Source of the DNA: CAXSEF01 sp964236695
GTDB taxonomy: Bacteria > Pseudomonadota > Alphaproteobacteria > Acetobacterales > Acetobacteraceae
Direction of reading: 5' to 3'
Assembly: GCA_964236695.1 (NCBI GenBank)
Contig: CAXSFU010000009.1
Coordinates: forward strand, 1-64,000
Length of the DNA: 64,000 bases
Part shown: in pieces, positions 7,546 to 17,887 of the stretch
Position numbering within the stretch: the stretch's first letter is position 1
How the letters are laid out: each line of letters opens with the position of its first letter
Translations under genes and position numbers: made by a program
Notes under the pieces: generated by a model
Told to the model about the DNA's origin: nothing
Databases searched by the model: none
Seen by the model: only the letters and a program-made list of their open reading frames with translations

Positions 7546-10362
7546 TCAGCGAGGCGGCACCCGCAGCGCGAGCAGCTTCCTGGTCAGCTCGTCCAGGCTG
7601 ACGCTGCCCTTGCTCAGCACCTGATTCGCGCCGCGCAGCCGGCGGCGGTCCTCGGGGGTGAGGCTGAGCGAGGTCAGCACCACCACCGGCACGGTGCCGC
7701 AGCCGGGCCGCTCGCGCAGCCGCTCGATGAACTCGAAGCCGTCCATCACCGGCATCGACAGGTCGAGCAGGATCACCCTCGGCAGGGCGCGCGCCACGTG
7801 CTCCAGCGCGTCCCGGCCGTCCTGCGCCTCGGCGACGCTCCAGCCCTGCTTCTCCAGGGCGTGGCGCAGGCGCCCCCGGGTGTCGGCGTCGTCGTCGACC
7901 ACCAGCACGTCGCCTTCGGCGTTGCGGAAGCGGTCCATGACCAGCCCCAGGCGGTTCCAGTCCACGGGCTTCATGATGTAGTCGGCGGCGCCGAGGCTGG
8001 AGGCCAGCGCGCGCTGCTCGAGGAAGGTCACCATGATCACGGGGATGCCTGCCACCGCCGGGTCGGCCTTCAGCGCGCCGAGCACCGACCAGCCGTCCAT
8101 CCCGGGCATGGTGACGTCGAGCAGGATGACGTGGGGGCGCAGCGCCCTGGCCATCGCCAGGCCCGTCGCGCCGTCGGCGGCCGTGCGCGCCGCATAGCCG
8201 GTGCGCTCGAGGAAGCGGCCCATCAGCTCGCGCTGCGTGGCGTCGTCGTCGATCACCAGCACGACCTCGCGCCCCTCGTCCGGCACCGGCGCCGGCTCAG
8301 GCTCGGCCGCCGGCGGCAGCGTCGCGGGGATGCGCACGAGGAAGGTGCTGCCCGCCCCCGGCGCGCTGCGCACGCCCACCTCGCCGCCCAGCAGCTCGCC
8401 GAACGCGCGGGTCAGCGACAGGCCGAGGCCGGTGCCGCCGAAGCGGCGCGTGGTGGAGGCGTCGGCCTGCTCGAAGCGCTGGAACAGCCGCGACATCTGC
8501 TCCTCGGACATGCCGAGGCCGGTGTCGGTGACCGAGTACAGCATCCAGTCCGCGCCCCCCGGCCCGCCCGGCTCGCGGACCGCAGACAGGGTGATCAGGC
8601 CGCCTTCGGTGAACTTCGCCGCGTTGCTCAGCAGGTTGAGCAGCACCTGGCGCACCCGAGTGATGTCGGAGTGCATGCGGCCGACGTCGCCGCCCAGCAC
8701 CAGCTCGAGCCGGTTGTCCTTCTTGCGCACCAGCCCCTCGGCGGTGGCGGCGACCTCGCGCACCATGTCGGCGACGTCGAAATCCTCGGCGAAGGTCTCC
8801 ATCTTGCCGCTCTCGACCTTGGACAGGTCCAGCACGTCGTTGATCAGGCCGAGCAGGTGGCGGGCGTTGGTCTCGACCTTGCGGATGTCGCGCACCACCT
8901 CGTCCGGCCCTGCGCCGTCCTCCACCTCCTCGACCAGCATCTCCGCGTAGCCGATGATCGCCGACAGCGGGGTGCGCAGCTCGTGGCTCATGTTGGCCAG
9001 GAACAGGCTCTTCGCACGGTTGGCCCCTTCCGCCTCCTCCAGCGCCAGCGCCTGGCTGCGCTCGGCGTCGCGCAGCGCGGTGATGTCTGTGAAGGTGGCG
9101 AACCAGCCGATGACGCTCTCGGCCGCGTTCGCGTCCTCCGCCGGCGCGCGGATCGGCAGCGCGCGCGACAGGAACCAGCGGAACGACCCGTCGGCCGCGC
9201 GCAGCGGGAAGGTGTCCTCCCAGGCGGCCCCGGTGGCGAAGCTCGCGTCCAGGCTGCGCTCCACCCGCTCCACGTGGTCGGGATGGTGCACCACCGTCCA
9301 CCCCGACGCCGCCATCCGTTCCGGCGTCGTGCCGGTGAACGCGTACCAGCGGTCGTTGTACCAGGTGATGCGGCCGGACGCGTCGGTCATCCACGACAGC
9401 TGCGGCGTGGCGTTGGCGATGGTGCGGAACCGCGCCTCGCTCCTGCGCAGGTCGCCGGCGATCTGGTGGCGCTCCAGGGCGCGCCCCATCATCTGGCCGA
9501 GCGCGGTGGTCGCTTCCAGCAGCGTGTCGTCGGCCTCGATCGCGTCCTGGTCGTAGAACTCGACGACGCCCACCACCGCGGGCCCCATCCGCACGGGAAA
9601 GGCGATGGTGCTGCGCAGGCCGCACCCGGCGGCGCCGGGCAGGCGCGGGTCCGGCGCCTCCGCCGCGAGGTCGGCGACGTAGATCGACTCGCGCGCCTGC
9701 CAGGCCCGCAGCGCAGCGCCGCCCGGCCCCGACGCGGACGGCCCTGCCCCGCCGCCACCGGGGTCGTCCCGCATCGCCGCGTCCGGGCCGGGCCAGCGCG
9801 CGGCCAGCGCCAGGCCGCCCGGCACGGCCTCGTCCTGCCGCCAGAACAGCCCGAGGTCCCAGCCGAAGCCGCTCCCGATCGTCTGCAGCAGGCGCGCCAG
9901 CATCTCGTCGCGGCCGATCGCCTCGGCGAGCACCTGGCTGACCGCGTGCTGCACCGCCAGCCTGACCCTGGCGTCCTGGCGCACCCTGTTCTCGGCGAAG
10001 GTGACGACGCTGCCGGTGGCCTGCGCGCCGTCGAGCACCGGATAGGCCGAGTACTCCGCGAAGAACGAGCTGCCGTCGCGCCGCCACAGCAGCTCGTTCT
10101 CCAGGCGCACCGGCCGGCCGCTGCGCGCGGTGTGCAGCAGCGGGCAGTCCGCCTGCGCGAAGGCGCTGCCGTCCGGCCGGGTGTGGTGGATCGCCTCGTG
10201 CATGTTGCGCCCGACCAGCTCGTCGGCGCGGTCGTAGCCCAGGATGCGCACGGCGGCCGCGTTGGCGAACAGGCAGCGGCCCTGGGTGTCGACGCCGTAC
10301 ACCCCCTCGCCGAGCGCGTTCAGGAATGCCCATGGCGACAGCCCGGCGGCGATCTCGACCAA
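7546..10362 (-). CDS. Hybrid histidine kinase PAS-GAF-PAS-HisKA-HATPase-REC-REC
   Basis: This 938-residue soluble sensor kinase contains a PAS domain (about 10-125), a GAF domain (about 135-295) and a second PAS (about 310-435; WYNDRWYAFTG). HisKA follows with the phospho-accepting His near 457 in NMSHELRTPLSA, then an HATPase_c domain (LLSNAAKFTEGG, DTGLGMS, GGTGLGL). Two receivers have Asp near 749 (LLDVTMPGMDG) and 868 (LLDLSMPVMDG). There is no transmembrane helix, so a cytoplasmic signal is likely. The start is a TTG with a strong AGGAGG about 6 nt upstream. The second receiver ends in LSKGS where KP is usual. A paralogue with the same catalytic and receiver layout lies at 11542-13620. 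Confidence 0.9.
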   Translation of the reverse strand: MVEIAAGLSPWAFLNALGEGVYGVDTQGRCLFANAAAVRILGYDRADELVGRNMHEAIHHTRPDGSAFAQADCPLLHTARSGRPVRLENELLWRRDGSSFFAEYSAYPVLDGAQATGSVVTFAENRVRQDARVRLAVQHAVSQVLAEAIGRDEMLARLLQTIGSGFGWDLGLFWRQDEAVPGGLALAARWPGPDAAMRDDPGGGGAGPSASGPGGAALRAWQARESIYVADLAAEAPDPRLPGAAGCGLRSTIAFPVRMGPAVVGVVEFYDQDAIEADDTLLEATTALGQMMGRALERHQIAGDLRRSEARFRTIANATPQLSWMTDASGRITWYNDRWYAFTGTTPERMAASGWTVVHHPDHVERVERSLDASFATGAAWEDTFPLRAADGSFRWFLSRALPIRAPAEDANAAESVIGWFATFTDITALRDAERSQALALEEAEGANRAKSLFLANMSHELRTPLSAIIGYAEMLVEEVEDGAGPDEVVRDIRKVETNARHLLGLINDVLDLSKVESGKMETFAEDFDVADMVREVAATAEGLVRKKDNRLELVLGGDVGRMHSDITRVRQVLLNLLSNAAKFTEGGLITLSAVREPGGPGGADWMLYSVTDTGLGMSEEQMSRLFQRFEQADASTTRRFGGTGLGLSLTRAFGELLGGEVGVRSAPGAGSTFLVRIPATLPPAAEPEPAPVPDEGREVVLVIDDDATQRELMGRFLERTGYAARTAADGATGLAMARALRPHVILLDVTMPGMDGWSVLGALKADPAVAGIPVIMVTFLEQRALASSLGAADYIMKPVDWNRLGLVMDRFRNAEGDVLVVDDDADTRGRLRHALEKQGWSVAEAQDGRDALEHVARALPRVILLDLSMPVMDGFEFIERLRERPGCGTVPVVVLTSLSLTPEDRRRLRGANQVLSKGSVSLDELTRKLLALRVPPR

Positions 10363-10517
10363 CTCGACCCTCCTGCGTCCTGCCGGGTCGCCGGCGGAGC
10401 GGAGGCCGACGCACGGGCGTCACCCTCGCTACCACGCGGACGCCACGCCGCGCGAACCCGCCCCCGACCGGGCGCAAGGCGGGCGCCCGCGCTCCTGCGC
10501 ACGGTCGCGAGCCGGCC

Positions 10518-11405
10518 TCAGCCCGCGAGCTGCCGGTTCCAGCTCCTCGCATCCGGGCGCAGCCGCGCGAAGCCGGCGCCGCATTCCAGGGCAAGCCCGG
10601 CCATCCCCTCGGCCACAAGCTCGCCCTCCTCGCCCTGGCCGCTCGCCCAGACCAGCTGCACCTGCTCGGACAGCAGCACCTGCAGCGCCCTGCGCGTGCT
10701 CGGCGCCCAGCCGCCGCCGGTCGAGGCGTACAGCGTGCCGACCTGCCAGCCCTCGATGCTCGCCAGGCTCAGGGCGTCGATCACGCTCTCGGTCACCGCG
10801 ACCCGCGTGGTGTCGATGTGCTCGCCGACCCTGAACAGGGACTTGCCCGCATGGGGGCTGAACGCCTTGCAGCGCGGCCCCTGCATCTCCCAGCCGGTGA
10901 TCTGCCCCTTGGCACCCTGGTGCAGGGCCCAGACGGTTCCGTCGCCGCCCTCGCGCAGCCCGCCGCCGAACAGCGCGTTGTTGATGCTGAAGGCGGGCAG
11001 CCGCCGCTTCCTGACCAGGTAGTCCCAGCCCGGGGAGCCGGCGGACAGCAGCGGCGCCCTGCGCCAGATCCGCCTGGTGTCGGCCACCACCATCCTCGAC
11101 CCCTGGACCGCGGCCCAGGGCCCCGACTCGAGGCCAGCGAGGCCCGTCGCCGGCCGGTCCGCAGGCGCCCCCCAGGCGGGCCGCCCGGGCGCCCCGGCGC
11201 CGCCATGCCCGTCATCGAGGGCGGGCGCCGCCCCGACCCGCACGGACGACATCCACGGCCCACCGGGCGCCCGGCCGGCGCGCGTACGCGCGGCCAGGGA
11301 GTCTGCGGCACGCCTGGCGCCCTGTCCGCTCCACCGGGTCACGCGCCGCCGCCGGACGTGGCGCATGGCTCGACCGGCGCTTCGGCTTCCTGTTGCATCG
11401 TCCAT
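10518..11405 (-). CDS. Toprim/DUF3991-like protein, probably truncated
   Basis: The C-terminal half resembles DUF3991/Toprim proteins found on alphaproteobacterial plasmids and islands. WDYLVRKRRLP is followed by INNALFGG, TGWEMQGPRCKAFSP and GKSLFRVGE, with an acidic Toprim-like stretch VAVTESVIDALSLASI and a glycine patch ASTGGGW. The usual N-terminal zinc-binding or helicase-like part is missing, and the first 100 residues are Arg/Gly-rich and unlike the family, so the start is uncertain (ATG 11405 used; 11363 also possible). It lies alone between two histidine kinase genes. A remnant of a mobile element is my preferred reading. Confidence 0.6.
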   Translation of the reverse strand: MDDATGSRSAGRAMRHVRRRRVTRWSGQGARRAADSLAARTRAGRAPGGPWMSSVRVGAAPALDDGHGGAGAPGRPAWGAPADRPATGLAGLESGPWAAVQGSRMVVADTRRIWRRAPLLSAGSPGWDYLVRKRRLPAFSINNALFGGGLREGGDGTVWALHQGAKGQITGWEMQGPRCKAFSPHAGKSLFRVGEHIDTTRVAVTESVIDALSLASIEGWQVGTLYASTGGGWAPSTRRALQVLLSEQVQLVWASGQGEEGELVAEGMAGLALECGAGFARLRPDARSWNRQLAG

Positions 11406-11541
11406 CCTCCCGGCTGCAGCCGCCCGGCGCGGCAGGCCCCTGCCCGAGAATGGCTGTGCGGTATGGGGCTGTGTCAAGGACGACCGGGCACGGCCCCCAC
11501 CGCATCGCAGGCCGCAACGCCCGCCCCCGCCGGCCTGCCCG

Positions 11542-13620
<2,079 letters not shown>

Positions 13621-13707
13621 CAGGCCCGTTCCGGCGGTAGCCACCCTGAAGGCCGGACCCGCCCCGGTGCAAGCCGCCGGGCGCGGCAGGATTCCCCAGG
13701 AGGACGA

Positions 13708-14223
13708 ATGACGGAGAGCGAGGCGGCGATCCGGGTGAACCGCGCGCCGGTGCTCACCCTGTGGGCGGCGATCGTCGCGGAGCGCCTCGGGCACGACGAG
13801 GACGCGGCGCTCACCCTGGGCCGCGCCGTCGCGGGCGCCAGCGCGCGCGTCAAGGCCCGCTCCATCGGCCTGGAGGAACGCGACGCCGCGCCGCCCGCGC
13901 CGGCAGCCGCCCCGCGCACCATCCGCCTGCTCGGGCGCGACGTGCCGGTCACGGAGCACGACGGCAGCGACCACGCGCTCGACGGCGGCAGGGCCGCCTC
14001 GCCGCAGGCCGCGCGCGCCTACGTGGCGAAGGCGTTCGGCGCCCGCCTGCCCGACGTGCGCCGGGCGATGGAGGCGCTGGCCGACAGCCTGCCGCCCGAG
14101 GCGCTGAACCGCACCGGCTTCCGCCTCTACGAGGCCTTCCGCCCGGAGGTGCCGCCCGGCACGAAGGGCTGGGGCGCCAAGGGCGTGCTGGATCTCGCGC
14201 GCATCGCGGCCGCGGCACAGTGA
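13708..14223 (+). CDS. Conserved-looking protein of unknown function
   Basis: This 171-residue soluble protein has an excellent ribosome site (AGGAGG 5 nt before the ATG). The N-terminal half is helical and Ala-rich (TLWAAIVAERLGHDEDAAL), followed by a linker of Pro/Ala and a C-terminal part ending KGWGAKGVLDLARIAAAA. It contains no transmembrane segment and no motif that I can assign. The stop overlaps the GTG of the POT transporter gene, so the two are probably one transcript. The gene is divergent from the membrane hybrid kinase with about 90 nt between the starts, which leaves room for a shared control region. Confidence 0.65.
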   Translation: MTESEAAIRVNRAPVLTLWAAIVAERLGHDEDAALTLGRAVAGASARVKARSIGLEERDAAPPAPAAAPRTIRLLGRDVPVTEHDGSDHALDGGRAASPQAARAYVAKAFGARLPDVRRAMEALADSLPPEALNRTGFRLYEAFRPEVPPGTKGWGAKGVLDLARIAAAAQ

Positions 14224-15629
14224 CCGGCGCCGCCACGCCCGCGGCCCGCGGCATCGCAGTGCCCGCGCCCGACCGCGGCTTCCTCGGCCACCCGCGCGCG
14301 CTCGGCGTCCTGGCGGTCACCGAGGGCTGGATCGGCTTCTCGTTCTACGGGATGCAGTCGCTGCTGGTGCTCACCATGACGGGCCGGCTGCTGCGGCCGG
14401 GCCACGCCGAGCACGTGCTCGGCCTCGGCGCGTTCCGCGCGGCACTCGGCGTCGTCTACGGGCCGCTCGGCACCGAGGCGCTGGCCGCCGCCATCATGGG
14501 GCTGTACGCGGCGCTGGTCTTCGCCACCCCGGTCGGGGGCGGGCTGCTGGCGGACCGCCTGCTCGGCCGCACCCGCACCGTGGTGCTCGGCGCAGTGCTG
14601 ATGACCGCGGGCCACTTCCTGCTGACGTTCGAGGCCTGCTTCCTGCTCGCCCTGGCATGCCTGGTCGCCGGCATGGGCTGCGCCGGCAGCCTCAGGGCGC
14701 AGGTCGGCGCGCTGTACGGTCCGGGCGACATGCGCCGCGCCGACGCCTTCCAGATCTACTCGATGTCGGTCAGCGTCGCCGTCATCCTGGCGCCGCTGGT
14801 GTGCGGCACCCTCGGCGAGTCGTACGACTGGCGCTGGGGCTTCGCCGCCGCGGGCACCGGCATGCTGCTCGGGCTGGCGACCTATCTCGCCGGGCGCCGC
14901 TGGCTGCCGCCGGAGCCGCCGCGGCTGCGGGACCGCACGGGCGCGGCGCCGCGGCTCGCCGGCCGCGACTGGCGGGCGCTGGCGGCGCTGGCGGCGCTGC
15001 TGCCGGTGCTGGCCGTGGCCTCCGTGGGCAACATGGAGATCTTCAACGCCTACCTGGTCTGGGGCCGCGACAGCTACGCGCTCGTCTTCGGCGGCCGCAC
15101 CATGCCGGTGAGCTGGCTGCTGTCGCTGGACGCCTTCGTCGGCGTCGGCGCCCTGGGCGGCTCGGTGCTGTTCTGGCGCCGCTGGGCCACGCGGTGGCGC
15201 GAGCCGCACGAGCTGACCAAGATGACCGCGGGCGCCGCGATCCTCGCCCTCGCCCCGCTCGTCCTCGCCGCCGCGTCGCGCCAGGTGGCGGGCGGGCACC
15301 GGGCCGGCCTGGGCTGGGGCTTGGCGTTCCACGTCGTCAACGACATCGGCTTCGCCAACCTCTACCCGGTGGGCATGGCGCTGTATTCCCGCGCCGCGCC
15401 GCGCGGCCTGGGCGCCACCGTGGTCAACGCCTATTCGCTGCACCTCTTCCTGTCCAACCTGCTGGTGAGCTGGCTCGCGGGGCTGCTGGCGACGATGCCG
15501 GCGGAGCGCTTCTGGCTGCTGCACGCCGGCCTGATCGCGGCGTCGGCCGTGGTGCTGCTGCTGTGCGGCCCGGCGCTGCGGCGCATCCTGGCCGCGCCCG
15601 GCCCGGACGCGCCCTCGCCCCCACGGTGA
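14220..15629 (+). CDS. POT/PTR2-type MFS peptide transporter
   Basis: The 469-residue protein has about 12 predicted membrane spans. The early segment GHPRALGVLAVTEGWIGFSFYGMQSLLVL corresponds to the ExxERFxYYG region of proton-dependent oligopeptide transporters, with the usual E-R-F replaced by EGWIGFSFYG. Later segments include GGGLLADRLLGRTRTV (the MFS inter-helix loop), SVSVAVILAPLVCGTLGE and GWRWGF-like DWRWGFAAAG. It most likely imports di- or tripeptides with protons, but the altered ExxER motif makes the coupling or substrate uncertain. The GTG start overlaps the preceding stop codon (GTGA), implying translational coupling. Confidence 0.78.
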   Translation: MTGAATPAARGIAVPAPDRGFLGHPRALGVLAVTEGWIGFSFYGMQSLLVLTMTGRLLRPGHAEHVLGLGAFRAALGVVYGPLGTEALAAAIMGLYAALVFATPVGGGLLADRLLGRTRTVVLGAVLMTAGHFLLTFEACFLLALACLVAGMGCAGSLRAQVGALYGPGDMRRADAFQIYSMSVSVAVILAPLVCGTLGESYDWRWGFAAAGTGMLLGLATYLAGRRWLPPEPPRLRDRTGAAPRLAGRDWRALAALAALLPVLAVASVGNMEIFNAYLVWGRDSYALVFGGRTMPVSWLLSLDAFVGVGALGGSVLFWRRWATRWREPHELTKMTAGAAILALAPLVLAAASRQVAGGHRAGLGWGLAFHVVNDIGFANLYPVGMALYSRAAPRGLGATVVNAYSLHLFLSNLLVSWLAGLLATMPAERFWLLHAGLIAASAVVLLLCGPALRRILAAPGPDAPSPPR

Positions 15630-15764
15630 CGGAGCCGGCGCGCCAGGCAGCGTCGTCATGGGCGCCCCCGCCCGCGTCATGCCTCCCGCCCGCGTCATGC
15701 CCCGCCGGATTGCCGCCCAAGCGCGCCGTTCGGTATGAACGCCCGCGCAGCACGGGAGCCCCGC

Positions 15765-16247
15765 ATGACGATCAAGGCCGGCGACACCATCCCCTCCCTG
15801 ACCCTGGTGGAAGCGACCGGGGACGGCCCCAGGGAGGCCAGCACGGACAGCCTGTTCGCCGGCCGCACCGTGGTGCTGTTCGGCGTCCCCGGCGCCTTCA
15901 CGCCGACCTGCAGCGCCCGCCACCTCCCCGGCTTCGTCGAGCACGCGGCCGCCCTCGCGGCGAAGGGCGTCGACACGATCGCCTGCCTCGCGGTCAACGA
16001 CCCCTTCGTCCTGAAGGCCTGGTCCGGCGCGCAGGACCCCGACGGCACGGTGCGCATGATCGCCGACGGCTCCGGCACGCTGACCCGCGCCCTCGGCCTG
16101 GAGCTGGACCTGTCGCACCGCGCCATGGGCGTGCGCTGCCAGCGCTTCGTGCTGATCGCCCGGGACGGCCGCGTCGAGCACCTCGCCGTCGAAGCGCCGG
16201 GCGCCTTCGAGGTCAGCCGCGCGGAAAGCGTCCTGGCGCTGCTCTGA
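15765..16247 (+). CDS. Peroxiredoxin (Prx5/AhpE-like, thioredoxin fold)
   Basis: A 160-residue peroxiredoxin of the Prx5 class. The peroxidatic Cys lies in GVPGAFTPTCSARHLPGF, the standard PGAFTPTCS motif. A second region, IACLAVNDPFVLKAW, and the C-terminal MGVRCQRFVLIARDGRVEHL contain the resolving-type segment and the conserved Arg. It reduces hydrogen peroxide and organic peroxides in the cytoplasm using thioredoxin or glutaredoxin. The ATG at 15765 has GGGAG upstream and matches the family N terminus; an ATG ten codons earlier is possible. A family B repeat follows immediately. Confidence 0.9.
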   Translation: MTIKAGDTIPSLTLVEATGDGPREASTDSLFAGRTVVLFGVPGAFTPTCSARHLPGFVEHAAALAAKGVDTIACLAVNDPFVLKAWSGAQDPDGTVRMIADGSGTLTRALGLELDLSHRAMGVRCQRFVLIARDGRVEHLAVEAPGAFEVSRAESVLALL

Positions 16248-16255
16248 CCGGCAAG

Positions 16256-16436
16256 GCAAGGCCAGGAGCTCTGCCCCTGGACCCCGCCAAAGGCAGGGCC
16301 CTTGGAACCCCTTACTCAAGTGGAGCCGGTCCAGGGGCGGCTCCCTCCGGTGGCCTTTCCAACGATCCAGGCGGATTGTCGGAACCTTTGGCCACCTACG
16401 CCTGGCGGGTCTGGGCAGAGCCCAGCCTTGCTTCCT
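16256..16436 (+). repeat. Family B repeat, copy B1 (long variant)
   Basis: GC-rich family B element starting AAGGCCAGGAGCTCTGCCCC. It carries an extra palindromic module of about 55 nt (16345-16400), seen also in B12 and B15. It lies between the convergent peroxiredoxin and kynureninase genes. Confidence 0.85.
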
Positions 16437-16506
16437 TCGACAGTCCAAAGCTTTCGGCCGTTGGCATGATCGCCCTGGAACCCGCCGTCCCGCGGCAGGG
16501 CGCCGC

Positions 16507-17742
16507 TCACGTCACCGCCCGGCGCACGCGGAACCGCGGCTCGCGCCAGTCCTCCCCCGCCATCACCGCGCGCAGCGCCTCGACCGCGTCCCACAGGTCG
16601 ACGTGGCGCAGGTACAGCGGCGTGATGCCGAAGCGCAGGATGTCCGGCGCCCGCACGTCGCCGACCACGCCGCGCGCGATCAGCGCCTGCATGATCGCGT
16701 AGGCCTCCGGGTGGCGGAACGACACCTGGCTGCCGCGCGCCGCCTCCGCCGCCGGGCTCGCCGAAACCAGCCCCGCCCCCGCGCAGCGCTGCGCCACCAG
16801 CGCCTCCAGCAGCGCGCCCTGCCGCAGCGACTTGGCCCGCACCTGCGCCATCGGCGCCCGCAGCGCGATGTCCACCCCCGCCTCCAGCGCCGACAGCGCC
16901 AGGATGGACGGCGTTCCCACCAGGCCGCGCGCGATCCCCGCCGCCGGCGCGAAGCCCTCGCGGAAGCCGAACGGCTCCGCGTGCCCGAGCCAGCCGGTGA
17001 TCGGGAATCGCGCCTGCGCCTGCAGCCCCGGCGCCACGTACAGGAACGCCGGCGCCCCCGGCCCGCCGTTGAGGAACTTGTAGCCGCACCCCACCGCCAG
17101 CTCCGCCCCCGCCGCCTCCAGCGCCACCGGCACCGCGCCCGCAGAGTGCGCCAGGTCCCACAGCACCAGCGCGCCCGCCGCCCGCGCCGCCGCGGTGAGC
17201 GCCGCCATGTCGGCCATCGCCCCGGTGCGGTAGTTCACGTGGGACAGCAGCGCCACCGCCACCTCCGGCCCGAGCCCGCCCGCGATCCCCCCCGGCTCCA
17301 CCAGCCGCAGCGCGTGCCCCTGCCCGAGCAGCGCCACCAGCCCCTCGGCGATGTAGGCGTCGGTGGGGAAGTCGCCGCGCTCGGCCAGGATCACCCGCCG
17401 CCCCGGCCGCAGTCCCAGCGCCACCGCCAGCAGCTTGAACACGTTGACCGACGTCGAGTCCGCCACCGCCACGCTGCCCGGCGCCGCCCCCAGCAGCCGG
17501 CCGATCTTCTCCCCCACCGCCAGCGGCAGCCCGAGCCAGCCGGCGTCGTTCCACGACCCGATCAGCCCTCGGCCCCATTCCCGCTCCACCACCTCGGCCA
17601 CCCGCCCCGGCGTCGCCCGCGGCAGCGCGCCGAGCGAGTTGCCGTCGAGATACACGCCGGCCGGCAGCACGAACTCGTCGCGGAAGGCGGCCAGCGGGTC
17701 GTCGCGGTCCAGCCGCTCCAGGTCCGCGCGGGTGATGGCCAT
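16507..17742 (-). CDS. kynU: Kynureninase
   Basis: The 411-residue protein is a full-length kynureninase, the PLP enzyme that splits kynurenine (or 3-hydroxykynurenine) to anthranilate and alanine in tryptophan breakdown. Family landmarks are YLDGNSLGALP near residue 31, the WNDAGW substrate region (about 64), DSTSVNVFKLL (about 95), HVNYRTG (about 168) and WDLAHSAGAVP (about 195). The PLP lysine is K222 in GCGYKFLNGGPGAPAF. The ATG at 17742 begins at the family N terminus; an upstream extension would come from the flanking repeat. No other kyn genes are adjacent. A family B repeat lies upstream, between it and the MFS gene. Confidence 0.93.
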   Translation of the reverse strand: MAITRADLERLDRDDPLAAFRDEFVLPAGVYLDGNSLGALPRATPGRVAEVVEREWGRGLIGSWNDAGWLGLPLAVGEKIGRLLGAAPGSVAVADSTSVNVFKLLAVALGLRPGRRVILAERGDFPTDAYIAEGLVALLGQGHALRLVEPGGIAGGLGPEVAVALLSHVNYRTGAMADMAALTAAARAAGALVLWDLAHSAGAVPVALEAAGAELAVGCGYKFLNGGPGAPAFLYVAPGLQAQARFPITGWLGHAEPFGFREGFAPAAGIARGLVGTPSILALSALEAGVDIALRAPMAQVRAKSLRQGALLEALVAQRCAGAGLVSASPAAEAARGSQVSFRHPEAYAIMQALIARGVVGDVRAPDILRFGITPLYLRHVDLWDAVEALRAVMAGEDWREPRFRVRRAVT

Positions 17743-17756
17743 CGAGGTTCCCTCCA

Positions 17757-17885
17757 GAAAGCAAGCAAGGTTGAGGCTCTGCCTCAAACTCCGCCAAAGG
17801 CGAGCCTTTGGAATCCTCTCCTTAAGCCCAGGGTTTCCAAAGGGCTCCGCCCTTTGGCGGGTTCGGGCAGAGCCCGACCTTGCTT
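17757..17885 (-). repeat. Family B repeat, copy B2
   Basis: Family B element ending CCCGACCTTGCTTCC. It fills the 145-nt gap between the MFS stop and the kynureninase start, both on the minus strand. Confidence 0.85.
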
Positions 17886-17887
17886 CC

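Noticed and set aside
7510..11022. Very long plus-strand open frame opposite the first hybrid kinase
   Set aside because: It is a high-GC antisense shadow: composition is His/Arg/Gln/Gly-rich with no domain, while the minus strand encodes a complete kinase.
14127..16448. Long minus-strand open frame opposite the POT transporter and peroxiredoxin
   Set aside because: No recognisable domain, Gln/His/Arg-rich, and it spans two well-supported plus-strand genes.
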